Part shown: piece after piece, positions 1 through 7,409 of the stretch
Layout: the number at the start of each line of letters is the position of its first letter
How positions within the stretch are numbered: position 1 is the stretch's first letter
DNA from: Pyrodictiaceae archaeon
GTDB lineage: Archaea; Thermoproteota; Thermoprotei_A; Sulfolobales; Pyrodictiaceae
Assembly (NCBI GenBank): GCA_026986935.1
Contig: JALSNP010000021.1
Coordinates: forward strand, 1 to 16,143
Direction: 5' to 3'
Length of the DNA: 16,143 bases
Notes under the pieces: generated by a model
What the model saw: the letters and a program-made list of their open reading frames with translations, nothing else
The model's database searches: none
What the model was told of the DNA's origin: nothing
Position numbers and translations under genes: made by a program

Positions 1-1545
1 ACTCTCTGTCGCAGCAGCCTTAGCAAGCATAGTCTTACCAGTACCAGGTGGGCCGAAGAGCAAGATGCCTTTGGGCGGCCTTATCCCCATTTGCTCAAAT
101 ACCTCTGGGTATTTTAGTGGCCACTCAACAGCCTCCCTCAACTGCTGCTTAACGGTCTCCAAGCCACCAATATCGTCCCAGTGAACCTCAGGCACCTCGA
201 TATAGATCTCTCTTATGAGGCTTGGCTGTACATACTTCATAGCCTCTATGAAGTCCGCCATGGTTACTTTTAGCTCTTTTAGCAGCTCTGTCGGTATTGG
301 CTTGCTTAGATCGATCTTCCCGCTCTTGATGAACCGCCTAAGCGCGTTCATAGCCGCCTCCTTAGCGAGAGCTGCTAGATCAGCGCCCGTATAGCCGTGA
401 GTCATCTCAGCTATTTTGTCGAGATCAACATCCTCGGCTAGAGGCATGTTACGTACGTGTACCTGTAGTATCTCTTTACGTGCCCTCTTATCAGGCGGCC
501 TTATCTCGATCTCTCTATCAAATCGCCCTGGTCTACGGAGTGCGGGGTCCACTGCCTCGGGGCGATTAGTCGCGCCTATTACTATGACTCGGCCTCTTTC
601 CTTCAACCCATCCATTAGGGTTAGTAGTTGCGCCACTACTCGTTTCTCTACCTCACCTGTTACCTCCTCCCTCCTCGGCGCTATCGCGTCTATCTCGTCA
701 ATGAATATTATTGCTGGGGCGTTCTTCTCGGCTTCCTCGAATATCTCTCTTAGTCTTTGCTCGCTCTCACCATAGTACTTGCTCATTATCTCGGGGCCAT
801 TAATAGCTATGAAGTATGCTCCTATCTCGTTGGCGAGAGCCTTGGCTAGAAGCGTCTTGCCGACGCCAGGCGGGCCGTAGAGGAGGATGCCCTTTGGCGG
901 CTCGATGCCTAGGTGTTTGAACAGCTCTGGGTGCTTCATTGGCAGCTCCACTATTTCCCTAATCTTCTCCTTGGCTTCCTCGAGATCCCCTATATCCTCC
1001 CACGTGACTCTCGGTATTCCTCTGCGGCGAAGCTGCTCTTCTCTCACGGGCTCCTCTCTTATCTCCAGCGATGTCTGGTCTGTCACGTATACGAATTGCC
1101 CTGGTTGCGTCGCTACGACTACTAGTCTTAGGCCGGCTCCGAAGAACGGGATTATTACTACCTCGCCGCGTGCTAGTGGCTTCCTAAGCAGATAATCCTT
1201 AACATACTCTACGAAGTCCCGGCTAAACCTCATAGGCTCCGTGGGGGCTAGTACAACCCTAGTAGCTGGCTGAACATTAGCAGCACGACGAACCCGGACA
1301 GTATCACCTATAGAGGCGCCAATAGCCTCGCGGATAAAGCCATCAATACGAATAAGCCCAGGATCCTCATCAGGGTGAAGAGGCCAAACCTGGGCAACAG
1401 CAATACCCTTAGAACCCTCAATCTCGATAAAATCACCAACCTCAACACCAAGCCGAGCCATAGCCTCCCTACTAATACGAGCAATCTTCCTACCAACATC
1501 CCGGCTACGAGCCTCAGCAACACGAAGCTCTATCTCCGCTGACAA
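1..1545 (-). CDS. Cdc48/VCP-type AAA+ ATPase, C-terminal part beyond the window
   Basis: This is an archaeal Cdc48 (VAT/p97-like) hexameric unfoldase of the cytosol, which uses ATP to pull proteins apart, often for the proteasome. Seen from the start: an N-domain of double-psi barrel type (about residues 5-175), then the D1 ATPase with Walker A GPPGVGKT at 224-231, Walker B FIDEID at 281-286 and an arginine-finger region around NRP...RRPGRFDRE at 327-345. A linker leads to D2, whose Walker A GPPGTGKT is at 498-505. The frame is still open at base 1, so 515 residues of a protein usually near 730-750 are present. The start is TTG at 1545, preceded by AGGAG (1558-1554) with an 8-base spacer. The first ~95 codons end mostly in T or G, unlike the rest of the gene. 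It is divergent from the isomerase-like gene and shares its TATA region. Confidence 0.95.
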   Translation of the reverse strand, partial: MSAEIELRVAEARSRDVGRKIARISREAMARLGVEVGDFIEIEGSKGIAVAQVWPLHPDEDPGLIRIDGFIREAIGASIGDTVRVRRAANVQPATRVVLAPTEPMRFSRDFVEYVKDYLLRKPLARGEVVIIPFFGAGLRLVVVATQPGQFVYVTDQTSLEIREEPVREEQLRRRGIPRVTWEDIGDLEEAKEKIREIVELPMKHPELFKHLGIEPPKGILLYGPPGVGKTLLAKALANEIGAYFIAINGPEIMSKYYGESEQRLREIFEEAEKNAPAIIFIDEIDAIAPRREEVTGEVEKRVVAQLLTLMDGLKERGRVIVIGATNRPEAVDPALRRPGRFDREIEIRPPDKRARKEILQVHVRNMPLAEDVDLDKIAEMTHGYTGADLAALAKEAAMNALRRFIKSGKIDLSKPIPTELLKELKVTMADFIEAMKYVQPSLIREIYIEVPEVHWDDIGGLETVKQQLREAVEWPLKYPEVFEQMGIRPPKGILLFGPPGTGKTMLAKAAATES

Positions 1546-1583
1546 GGCTCCTTCTCCTAGGTTTTCTTACCCCCGGGGCCTCC

Positions 1584-1592
1584 TAATATAAA
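1584..1592. promoter_or_regulatory. TATA-like element between two divergent genes, possibly used both ways
   Basis: The 84-base gap holds TAATATAAA, which reads TTTATATTA on the other strand. On the plus strand it would place a transcript start near 1613, just before AGGTG (1617-1621) and the GTG start at 1630. On the minus strand it predicts a start near 1562, just before the AGGAG site of the Cdc48 gene. A second AT-rich stretch (CTTTATC, about 1603-1609) is a weaker alternative for the plus-strand gene. Confidence 0.5.
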
Positions 1593-1629
1593 CGTGGCCT
1601 ATCTTTATCAATACCTAGGTGTCTAGCTG

Positions 1630-2886
1630 GTGAAGAATCGTCATTGCTTCGCTCTAGTTGCTTCACGGCTGCGCAGCGAGGACTATATTAACTGGCTGTA
1701 CAAGAGCATGGAGAGCGTTCGTGATGTTCTCGGAGAGCCGCTAGGCGTTATCGATGATTCTAGCCTAGACACCATCGTGCCGAGGGCGAGAGAGTGCACG
1801 GGTCTCGTACTCTTCGTGGCCACTGGCGGAACCGAGCACATATTGCTCGAGCTACGCGAAAAGCTTAAAGAGAAACCAGTGCTGGTGGTAGCACTACCCT
1901 ATGCTAATAGCCTACCAGCGGTAATGGAGGCCGCTCCTCTTCTAAGACGGTATAGGAGGACGGCTATTCACTACCTAGACGGCTTTGATGAAGCATCACT
2001 ATACTCGCTTAAGACCGCCCTTAAGGGACTCGTTGTCGCTAGTAGTGTACAGGGTATAAGGCTGGGAGTGATTGGGGGCATAAGCCCCTGGCTAGTATAT
2101 AGTAGGCTTAGCGGCGACGACGCTAAGAAGATAGGAATAGAGTTAGTCGATATAAAGCTTAGCGAGCTCAACGAGCTTTACGAGCGCCTAGATCCCTCCG
2201 AGGAGCTGTTGAAAACACTCATGGGTAACGCGGATAGGGTAAAAGTACCAGTGGACTCGGTTAAAAACGCTCTAAGAGTGTATAGTGCTCTCAAGGCCCT
2301 GATAGAGCGCTATCATCTCGGCGCTCTAACAATAAAATGTTTTGACCTAATATCAACGCTTAGAACAACAGCTTGCTTAGCCTTGTCGCTCCTAAACTCA
2401 AGCGGATTCGTAGCTGGCTGCGAAGGCGACGTGCCCTCGACGATAACGATGATCCTCTTGAGCAGAGTATCGGGGAAACCAGCCTTTATGGCTAACCCTG
2501 CTAGGATCAGGGAGCAGGAGGTACTATTCGCTCACTGTACCGCTCCCGTTCTCTACGGCCCTTACTGGTTATTGACGCATTTTGAAAGCGGTATCGGAGT
2601 CGGTGTATCCGTCAAATACCCCGCTGGTGTACCGGTGACGATTGCGCGCCTAGACCCCGCGTCTATGAGGCTACGAGTAGCGGTAGGAGTCATAGAGGCC
2701 TCTGGCTACTTGAGCGATAGGCATTGTAGGACACAGCTCCTCGTACGCCTCAGGGGGGCTAAAAACCTGCTAGACCGCAGCATAGGGAATCACTACGTCA
2801 TAGTACCAGGCAAATACGTTGAGGAACTACGCTATACGGCTAAACTGCTAGGACTAGGCTTCGAGGAACTAGGCCAAGAGCGATGA
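1630..2886 (+). CDS. L-fucose/L-arabinose isomerase-like protein, substrate unknown
   Basis: The 418-residue protein has the layout of the fucose/arabinose isomerase superfamily: an N-terminal alpha/beta part, then a C-terminal catalytic part with conserved segments KCFDL (236-240), AGCEGDVPS (262-270), FMANPARI (286-293), FAHCTAPV (300-307) and GNHYVIVPGKYVEEL (386-400). In known isomerases, acidic and histidine residues in these segments bind a divalent metal; E265, D267 and H388 are candidates here. Family members interconvert aldoses and ketoses, but many archaeal members lack a known substrate and no sugar transport or kinase gene lies nearby. The GTG start at 1630 follows AGGTG by 8 bases. 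The next gene on the strand begins about 140 bases later with its own TATA-like box. The superfamily is fairly sure; the reaction is not. Confidence 0.8.
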   Translation: MKNRHCFALVASRLRSEDYINWLYKSMESVRDVLGEPLGVIDDSSLDTIVPRARECTGLVLFVATGGTEHILLELREKLKEKPVLVVALPYANSLPAVMEAAPLLRRYRRTAIHYLDGFDEASLYSLKTALKGLVVASSVQGIRLGVIGGISPWLVYSRLSGDDAKKIGIELVDIKLSELNELYERLDPSEELLKTLMGNADRVKVPVDSVKNALRVYSALKALIERYHLGALTIKCFDLISTLRTTACLALSLLNSSGFVAGCEGDVPSTITMILLSRVSGKPAFMANPARIREQEVLFAHCTAPVLYGPYWLLTHFESGIGVGVSVKYPAGVPVTIARLDPASMRLRVAVGVIEASGYLSDRHCRTQLLVRLRGAKNLLDRSIGNHYVIVPGKYVEELRYTAKLLGLGFEELGQER

Positions 2887-2948
2887 GAGTTGCGTACTCC
2901 TCGACGGTTTTCCCCGATAACGAGGTTCTCCGGGTAGTAGCGACACCG

Positions 2949-2954
2949 TTTTAT
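2949..2954 (+). promoter_or_regulatory. TATA-like box for the cDPG-synthetase-family gene
   Basis: TTTTAT lies in the 138-base gap before the preferred start at 3025. A transcript starting about 25 bases downstream (near 2977) would carry a ~45-base leader containing GAGGGG at 3012-3017. This is a sequence match only. Confidence 0.35.
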
Positions 2955-3024
2955 CTGGAGAACGATTCTTAACTGGATCCCCCTCATAACAATAGACGTG
3001 ACGATAATGGCGAGGGGCTTAGCC

Positions 3025-4362
3025 ATGGCCAGAAAGAAGAGAATAATCATAATGGGGGCTGGTGGAAGAGACTTCCACGTGTTCAACACCATGTTCCGCA
3101 ACAACCCCGAATACGAGGTAGTAGCGTTTACTGCGACACAGATACCGGGCATCGAGTGGAGCAGGTACCCGCCCAGCCTAGCCGGGCCACTATACCCGGA
3201 TGGGATACCGATCTATCCCGAGGAGTGGTTACCAAAACTGGTGAAGGACTTTGATGTGGACGAGGTCATCCTGGCCTATAGTGATCTCACATACGACGAG
3301 ATAGGGCATAAACTTAGCCTCGTTCTAGCAACCGGCGCCGATTTCAGGATAGTTGGTCCACGCGACACAATGATACCTAGCTATAAGCCCGTCCTAGCAG
3401 TAACCGCTGTAAAGACCGGCGCAGGTAAGAGCACGGTATCGAGAGCGCTGGTACGCGAGATAAAGAGTAGGCATCTCGTACCAGCTGTTGTTAGGCACCC
3501 AATGGCGTACGGCGATCTCGAGGCCAAAAACCTAATAGTCATAAAGACCAGGGAGGATATATCGAGGTACCCACTAACCATCGAGGAGAGAGAGGAGTAC
3601 GAGCCATACATAGACCTAGGCGTACCAGTTCTCGCCGGTGTAGACTACGGGCTGGTTACACGAGAAGCAGAGAAACTAGGAGACATAGTACTATGGGACG
3701 GCGGTAACAACGACTGGCCGTTCATAAAACCGGATCTATGGATAGTGGTAGCGGACGCCATGAGGCCTGGGCTCGAGGCATCAGCCTTCCCCGGCGAGGT
3801 TAATGTACGCGCAGCCGACATAGCGATAATAACTAAGGCTAGTGAAGCAGGCCCAGAGAAGGTTAAACAGGTCAAGGATAACCTCCTTAGGCTCAACCCG
3901 CGCCTCGAAATAGCGATAGCCGACCTAGAGGTGGCTGTGGATAAGCCGGAGATGATAAAGGGTAAGAAAGTAGTCGTGGTAGAGGACTCGCCGACAGTAA
4001 CCCATGGAGGAGCACCATATGCAGCTGGCTACGTAGCTGCTAAGAAGTATGGAGCCGAGATAGTTGATCCAAAGCCCTACGGCGTCGGCGTGATAAAGGA
4101 AATGTTTGACACGTATAAGCACATGGGCCCGGTAGTGCCCTCGACGGGGTATACGGAGAAGCAGCTAAGAGATCTCGAGGAGACGCTGAGAAGAGTGCCC
4201 GCCGACGTAATAATAATAGCGAGCCCCGCGAGGATAGAGAACATGATAAATCTCGACAAGCCGTACGTCAGGGTAAGCTACGAGCTCAAGGTGCTCGAAG
4301 GCCCAACGCCAAAGGATATTGTCGATAAGCTGCTAGAGAGACATCCTCTACCCAGTCATTAG
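3025..4362 (+). CDS. Cyclic 2,3-diphosphoglycerate synthetase-family P-loop protein
   Basis: The product resembles the archaeal family of cyclic 2,3-diphosphoglycerate synthetases, which close 2,3-bisphosphoglycerate into an intramolecular anhydride using ATP. The product is a solute and phosphate store in thermophilic methanogens; relatives are often labelled predicted GTPases. Seen: an N-terminal Rossmann-like segment IIIMGAGGRDFHVFNT (about 6-21), a P-loop TGAGKST at 131-137, and LWDGGNNDWPF (223-233), a Walker-B-like strand. The 445-residue length fits a family size near 450-460. I prefer ATG 3025 because GAGGGG (3012-3017) sits 7 bases before it and it puts the conserved IIIMGAGGRD close to the N terminus. 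An in-frame GTG at 2998 and ATG at 3007 lack such a site. The family is likely; the exact substrate in this organism is inferred. Confidence 0.75.
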   Translation: MARKKRIIIMGAGGRDFHVFNTMFRNNPEYEVVAFTATQIPGIEWSRYPPSLAGPLYPDGIPIYPEEWLPKLVKDFDVDEVILAYSDLTYDEIGHKLSLVLATGADFRIVGPRDTMIPSYKPVLAVTAVKTGAGKSTVSRALVREIKSRHLVPAVVRHPMAYGDLEAKNLIVIKTREDISRYPLTIEEREEYEPYIDLGVPVLAGVDYGLVTREAEKLGDIVLWDGGNNDWPFIKPDLWIVVADAMRPGLEASAFPGEVNVRAADIAIITKASEAGPEKVKQVKDNLLRLNPRLEIAIADLEVAVDKPEMIKGKKVVVVEDSPTVTHGGAPYAAGYVAAKKYGAEIVDPKPYGVGVIKEMFDTYKHMGPVVPSTGYTEKQLRDLEETLRRVPADVIIIASPARIENMINLDKPYVRVSYELKVLEGPTPKDIVDKLLERHPLPSH

Positions 4363-4433
4363 CCTAGTTCCTCTTTTCCCCACACCCTTCGCAACAATGG
4401 CATAGCGCTCTAGCCTTGATGAAGGGGAGTCCT

Positions 4434-5300
4434 TTATTCCGTGTCTATTCTCGTTGTTAGGTCGATCGGCTTAGCCCAATAAGGCGCGCTTGTCACAATA
4501 ACGTCTACTCCCGTCGATGCGTACTCTTCTATATTGTCTAGTGTTATTCCTCCTCCAATAGCTACTCTTATCCTCTCATTTACTCTCCTTATCTCCTTTA
4601 TAGCTATGCGTAGCTGGTCTGGAGACATGTGGTCGAACTGGATCTCGTCAACAATACCGCTCTTCGCGGCTCTTATCGCTTCGTCGAGGTCCTCGACCTC
4701 TATTACTACTTGGCGCTCGCCTATAATGGGCCTTGATTCTCTAAGCCTCTTGATAACACCGTCTATGCCGTTAGCTAGGCGCGTATGGTTGGGGAAGACG
4801 AGGATGGTGTCGCTTATACCGATGCGGTGGAGAGTCGCTCCTCCGCAGAGTACGCAGTGGTAATATAGGTGGCGTAGACCTGGGGGCGCTTTCCGTGCAA
4901 CAGCTACTATTACGCTGGGGTTAGCTCTTCTCGCTTTCTCGACTAGTAGTTTACTGTATGTTGCAACAGCTGATCCTATCGAGACAAGTGTCTGTGCTAT
5001 ACGCCACGCAGCGTGTAATTGTCCCCCGGTTCCGCTGGCCCGCATTATTTCCTGTCCTGGTTCCCCCCATTCACCTTCCCTAGCCATCATCTCTATGCGT
5101 GCTCCTAGCCGGGTATAGACCGCGCTTGCCTCGTGGAGCCCACATATGATTGCTTTTTCGCGCAGTATTACTCTGGCCTTGGCGCGCTTGTTCACTATGC
5201 CTAGTATGCTTGTGGTGAAGTCCGTGAAAGGTATGTCTTCTCGTATCCATTCGTCCACGAGGCTTACTGGTAGGTGTATTGACCAGTTGCACTCGTTCAT
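4434..5300 (-). CDS. modD: ModD-like protein, quinolinate phosphoribosyltransferase superfamily
   Basis: The 288-residue protein has the fold signature of nicotinate-nucleotide pyrophosphorylase (NadC): an N-terminal REDIPFTDFTT (20-30), the QTLVSIGSAVATYSKL helix region (103-118), ARKAPPGLR (135-143), GGATLHRIGISDTIL (153-167), NH (171-172), then an alpha/beta barrel with IEVEDLDEA and VAIGGGI. NadC normally has a lysine shortly before the NH pair, where it contacts phosphoribosyl phosphate or quinolinate. Here that stretch is LVFPNH with no lysine, as in ModD proteins associated with molybdenum transport. ModD is therefore preferred over NadC. No quinolinate synthase, aspartate dehydrogenase or molybdate transporter genes lie in the window, so the reaction is unproven. 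The ATG at 5300 has only GGAG very close before it. Confidence 0.75.
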   Translation of the reverse strand: MNECNWSIHLPVSLVDEWIREDIPFTDFTTSILGIVNKRAKARVILREKAIICGLHEASAVYTRLGARIEMMAREGEWGEPGQEIMRASGTGGQLHAAWRIAQTLVSIGSAVATYSKLLVEKARRANPSVIVAVARKAPPGLRHLYYHCVLCGGATLHRIGISDTILVFPNHTRLANGIDGVIKRLRESRPIIGERQVVIEVEDLDEAIRAAKSGIVDEIQFDHMSPDQLRIAIKEIRRVNERIRVAIGGGITLDNIEEYASTGVDVIVTSAPYWAKPIDLTTRIDTE

Positions 5301-5346
5301 AGCTCCAACCCGTTGGCGCTATCCAATAGCATCACTCTTGCTTGTT

Positions 5347-5355
5347 GATAATAAG
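5347..5355 (-). promoter_or_regulatory. TATA-like box for the modD-like gene
   Basis: Read on the minus strand this is CTTATTATC. A transcript would start near 5326, giving a leader of about 25 bases before the ATG at 5300. It lies in the 160-base gap between divergent modD and aIF1A genes, which otherwise holds only the aIF1A leader with GGGTGA at 5446-5451. Confidence 0.4.
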
Positions 5356-5460
5356 TATCCCCCCTAACTATTCAGCCAAAACTCGTTCTTCGCCTGGAAG
5401 CAATAGACTTAGAATACTCTCACTACTAACTGTACGCTTATACTTGGGTGAAGGAAGCCC

Positions 5461-5805
5461 TTGCCCAAGAAGAAGAGACGGAGAGAAGAAGAGGAGAGCA
5501 AGAAAGAACTATTGCTACCCAATCCCGAGGAGGGGACAATGCTATGCGTTATAACGAGGATCCTTGGAGCTGATCACGTGCTTCTCAGATGCCAAGACGG
5601 TGTCGAGAGGAAGGCTAGGATAAAAGGCAGCATGAGGAGAAGGGTCTGGATGAGGGAAGGAGATATAGTCCTGGCTGCTCCCTGGGACTTTAAGCCAGAT
5701 AGAGCGGACATAATTCATCGATATACAAGGGATGAGCTTAAGAGACTAGTAGAGATGGGGCTTGTCTCTGAGGAGCTTCTAGAGCTCGCAGAGGAGCTTG
5801 CCTAG
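5461..5805 (+). CDS. eif1A: Translation initiation factor aIF1A
   Basis: This is archaeal initiation factor 1A, which binds the A site of the small ribosomal subunit and helps place initiator tRNA on the start codon. The 114-residue product has a lysine/arginine-rich N-terminal tail (residues 2-15), an OB-fold core including GTMLCVITRILG (25-36) and KARIKGSMRRRVWMREGDIVL (about 51-71), and a short acidic helical C terminus. This length is typical. The TTG start follows GGGTGA (5446-5451) by 9 bases. It is the first gene of a plus-strand run with the RIO1 kinase and a KH protein, an arrangement conserved in many archaea that suggests shared control of translation initiation and 30S maturation. 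I am confident of this call. Confidence 0.95.
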   Translation: MPKKKRRREEEESKKELLLPNPEEGTMLCVITRILGADHVLLRCQDGVERKARIKGSMRRRVWMREGDIVLAAPWDFKPDRADIIHRYTRDELKRLVEMGLVSEELLELAEELA

Positions 5806-5807
5806 CC

Positions 5808-5867
5808 ATGACTGGAGACCTAGACGGTGTTCCCGTCGCGTGGGGTGTAACTAGGCCTGGGGCGTAG
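5808..5867 (+). other. 19-codon open frame between aIF1A and RIO1
   Basis: ATG 5808 lies two bases after the aIF1A stop, with GAGGAG (5791-5796) 11 bases before it. It encodes MTGDLDGVPVAWGVTRPGA and ends at TAG 5865-5867. It overlaps the RIO1 extension in a different frame: skipping one base at 5865 would join it to the basic start of that extension. It could be a leader peptide coupling the two genes, the true RIO1 N terminus reached by a frameshift or hidden by a sequence error, or chance. Confidence 0.3.
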
Positions 5868-6690
5868 ACGTAGGGAGAAGAGAATCAAGGATAAGGATCT
5901 TTTTGAAACCGTTGAAGAGGTGTGGGATTCACAGACATTATTAGCAGCCTACGAGGTTATGCGGAGGCTACGCCTAGATAGGTTCGCTGGAGTGGTTAGC
6001 GCGGGCAAAGAGGCTAGAGTATATCGTGCCATAGGACGTGATGGGAGAGAATACGCTGTCAAGATCTACCTAACAGCTACCGCGGAGTTCCGCAAGAGTA
6101 TCTATAAGTACTTGCTCGGTGATCCCAGGTTCCAGCACGTCGATATAAGTAATACCAAGAAGCTCTTCGCCGCATGGGCTCGTAAAGAGTTTCGCAACCT
6201 GAAAAGAATGCATGAGGTTGGCGTGAGCGTTCCTAAGCCCTACATGGTTTACCAGAACATCATTGTCATGGAGTTTATTGGGAGGGAGGGGCTAAGGGCT
6301 CCTCTTCTCCACGAGATCCAGAACGAGCTAACAAGGGAGGAGGCCAGAGACATATATGACCAGGTGGTAGATAACTATAGGCGAATATATTGCTGCGCTA
6401 AGCTAGTCCACGCTGATATGAGCGAGTACAACATAATGCTCTTAGACGATAAGATATACATAATAGATGTTGCCCAGGCAGTTAGCCTCGAGCACCCAAA
6501 CGCTAAAGACTTCTTACTAAACGATGCACGAAACATATCAAGGTTTTTCTCCAAGCTAGGGGTAAGTGATGCAAACGACGTGGATAACGTTCTTCGCGAA
6601 ATGACGCTATGCGAGGAGGTTAATTGCCTAGATGCTAGCGGGAAGAGACAGGAGAAAAACCAAACCGGGGTACCAGGAGATAACTACTAG
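5857..6690 (+). CDS. rio1: RIO1-type atypical serine kinase/ATPase, start codon uncertain
   Basis: RIO1 acts in late maturation of the small ribosomal subunit. Seen in the kinase domain: flexible P-loop GVVSAGKEARVYRA, the ATP-binding lysine in YAVKIYL, the catalytic loop LVHADMSEYNIML and the metal-binding IIDVAQAV, all RIO1-like rather than RIO2-like. The first standard start in frame is GTG 5920. However, the frame is open back to 5851, and those codons encode a basic segment then RIKDKDLFETVEEV, which matches the N-terminal winged-helix/linker part of RIO1 proteins. I therefore begin the feature at CTG 5857, which has GGGGTG (5842-5847) 9 bases before it, the same motif and spacing as aIF1A. 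An alternative is ATG 5808 in another frame with a +1 shift near 5865. The kinase identity is sure; the start is tentative. Confidence 0.9.
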   Translation: MGRRRREKRIKDKDLFETVEEVWDSQTLLAAYEVMRRLRLDRFAGVVSAGKEARVYRAIGRDGREYAVKIYLTATAEFRKSIYKYLLGDPRFQHVDISNTKKLFAAWARKEFRNLKRMHEVGVSVPKPYMVYQNIIVMEFIGREGLRAPLLHEIQNELTREEARDIYDQVVDNYRRIYCCAKLVHADMSEYNIMLLDDKIYIIDVAQAVSLEHPNAKDFLLNDARNISRFFSKLGVSDANDVDNVLREMTLCEEVNCLDASGKRQEKNQTGVPGDNY

Positions 6691-6713
6691 GGAATAACCG
6701 AGAGGTGGGCTAA

Positions 6714-7334
6714 TTGGACGACGAGAGAGAAGTGAAACAAGCAAGGAGTTATACTGTGCAACCGACTCTTAGACTCTATGCCAAGCTCCCAATAGAGCGG
6801 ATCGGCGTGCTAATAGGTGAGGGAGGGAAAGTAAAGACGGAGGTAATGCGGAGAACACGGACAAGAATAACAGTTGATAGTACTACCGGGATGGTTATAA
6901 TAGAGCCAGAAGCATCTGATGTGACCCCATTCATGGTTATGAAGGCACAGGAGTTCGTTAAAGCCATAGCCTATGGGTTTAGCCCGGAGCGGGCCATGAG
7001 GGTTCTCGACGAGGATCAGATACTAATAGTGATAGACTTGAAGCAACATGTTGGGGATAGCCCTAATCACTTACAACGTGTAAAGGGGAGGATTATAGGC
7101 GAGAAGGGCAAGGCTAGGAAAACCATAGAGGAGATGACGGGCACGTACATATCGGTCTACGACCACTACGTGGCAATAATAGGTGACTACGAGACAGCAA
7201 ACATAGCTAAAGAGGCAATAGAGATGCTAATACAGGGCAGACAGCACAGCACCGTCTATAGGTTCCTAGAAAGAGCTATGTTCACGCTTCGTCGCACACG
7301 AATGACACAACTATGGGAGAAACCCTACGTGTAG
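6714..7334 (+). CDS. Two-KH-domain RNA-binding protein, Pno1/Dim2/Krr1-like
   Basis: The 206-residue protein carries two KH domains with GxxG loops: GVLIGEGGKVK at 31-41 and GRIIGEKGKAR at 125-135. It matches the archaeal relative of eukaryotic Pno1/Dim2, which binds the 3' end of small-subunit rRNA precursor and assists its final processing. The C terminus is basic (TLRRTRMTQ). The TTG start at 6714 follows GAGGTG (6702-6707) by 6 bases and lies 23 bases after the RIO1 stop, so the two are probably co-transcribed. The pairing of a RIO kinase with this KH protein mirrors their joint work on pre-40S particles in eukaryotes. The family is confident; a separate archaeal function has not been shown from this sequence. 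Confidence 0.92.
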   Translation: MDDEREVKQARSYTVQPTLRLYAKLPIERIGVLIGEGGKVKTEVMRRTRTRITVDSTTGMVIIEPEASDVTPFMVMKAQEFVKAIAYGFSPERAMRVLDEDQILIVIDLKQHVGDSPNHLQRVKGRIIGEKGKARKTIEEMTGTYISVYDHYVAIIGDYETANIAKEAIEMLIQGRQHSTVYRFLERAMFTLRRTRMTQLWEKPYV

Positions 7335-7409
7335 CGAGTGAGGATGGCCAGGATTACAGACCCTTCCCCGGCTCCCCTAGGGGATGAAGACTCTCTCGAA
7401 GACCGATAC

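Noticed and set aside
887..1195. Open frames of 70-119 codons on the plus strand across 416-1195
   Set aside because: They are Ser-rich mirror frames of the Cdc48 gene, whose AAA motifs are unmistakable.
4363..4433. A T-rich patch (CTCTTTTCC) between convergent genes as an intrinsic terminator
   Set aside because: The run has only four Ts, too weak to call.
5342..5554. A 70-codon plus-strand frame over the aIF1A start
   Set aside because: It overlaps the real aIF1A frame, has arginine/proline-rich low-complexity content and no ribosome site.
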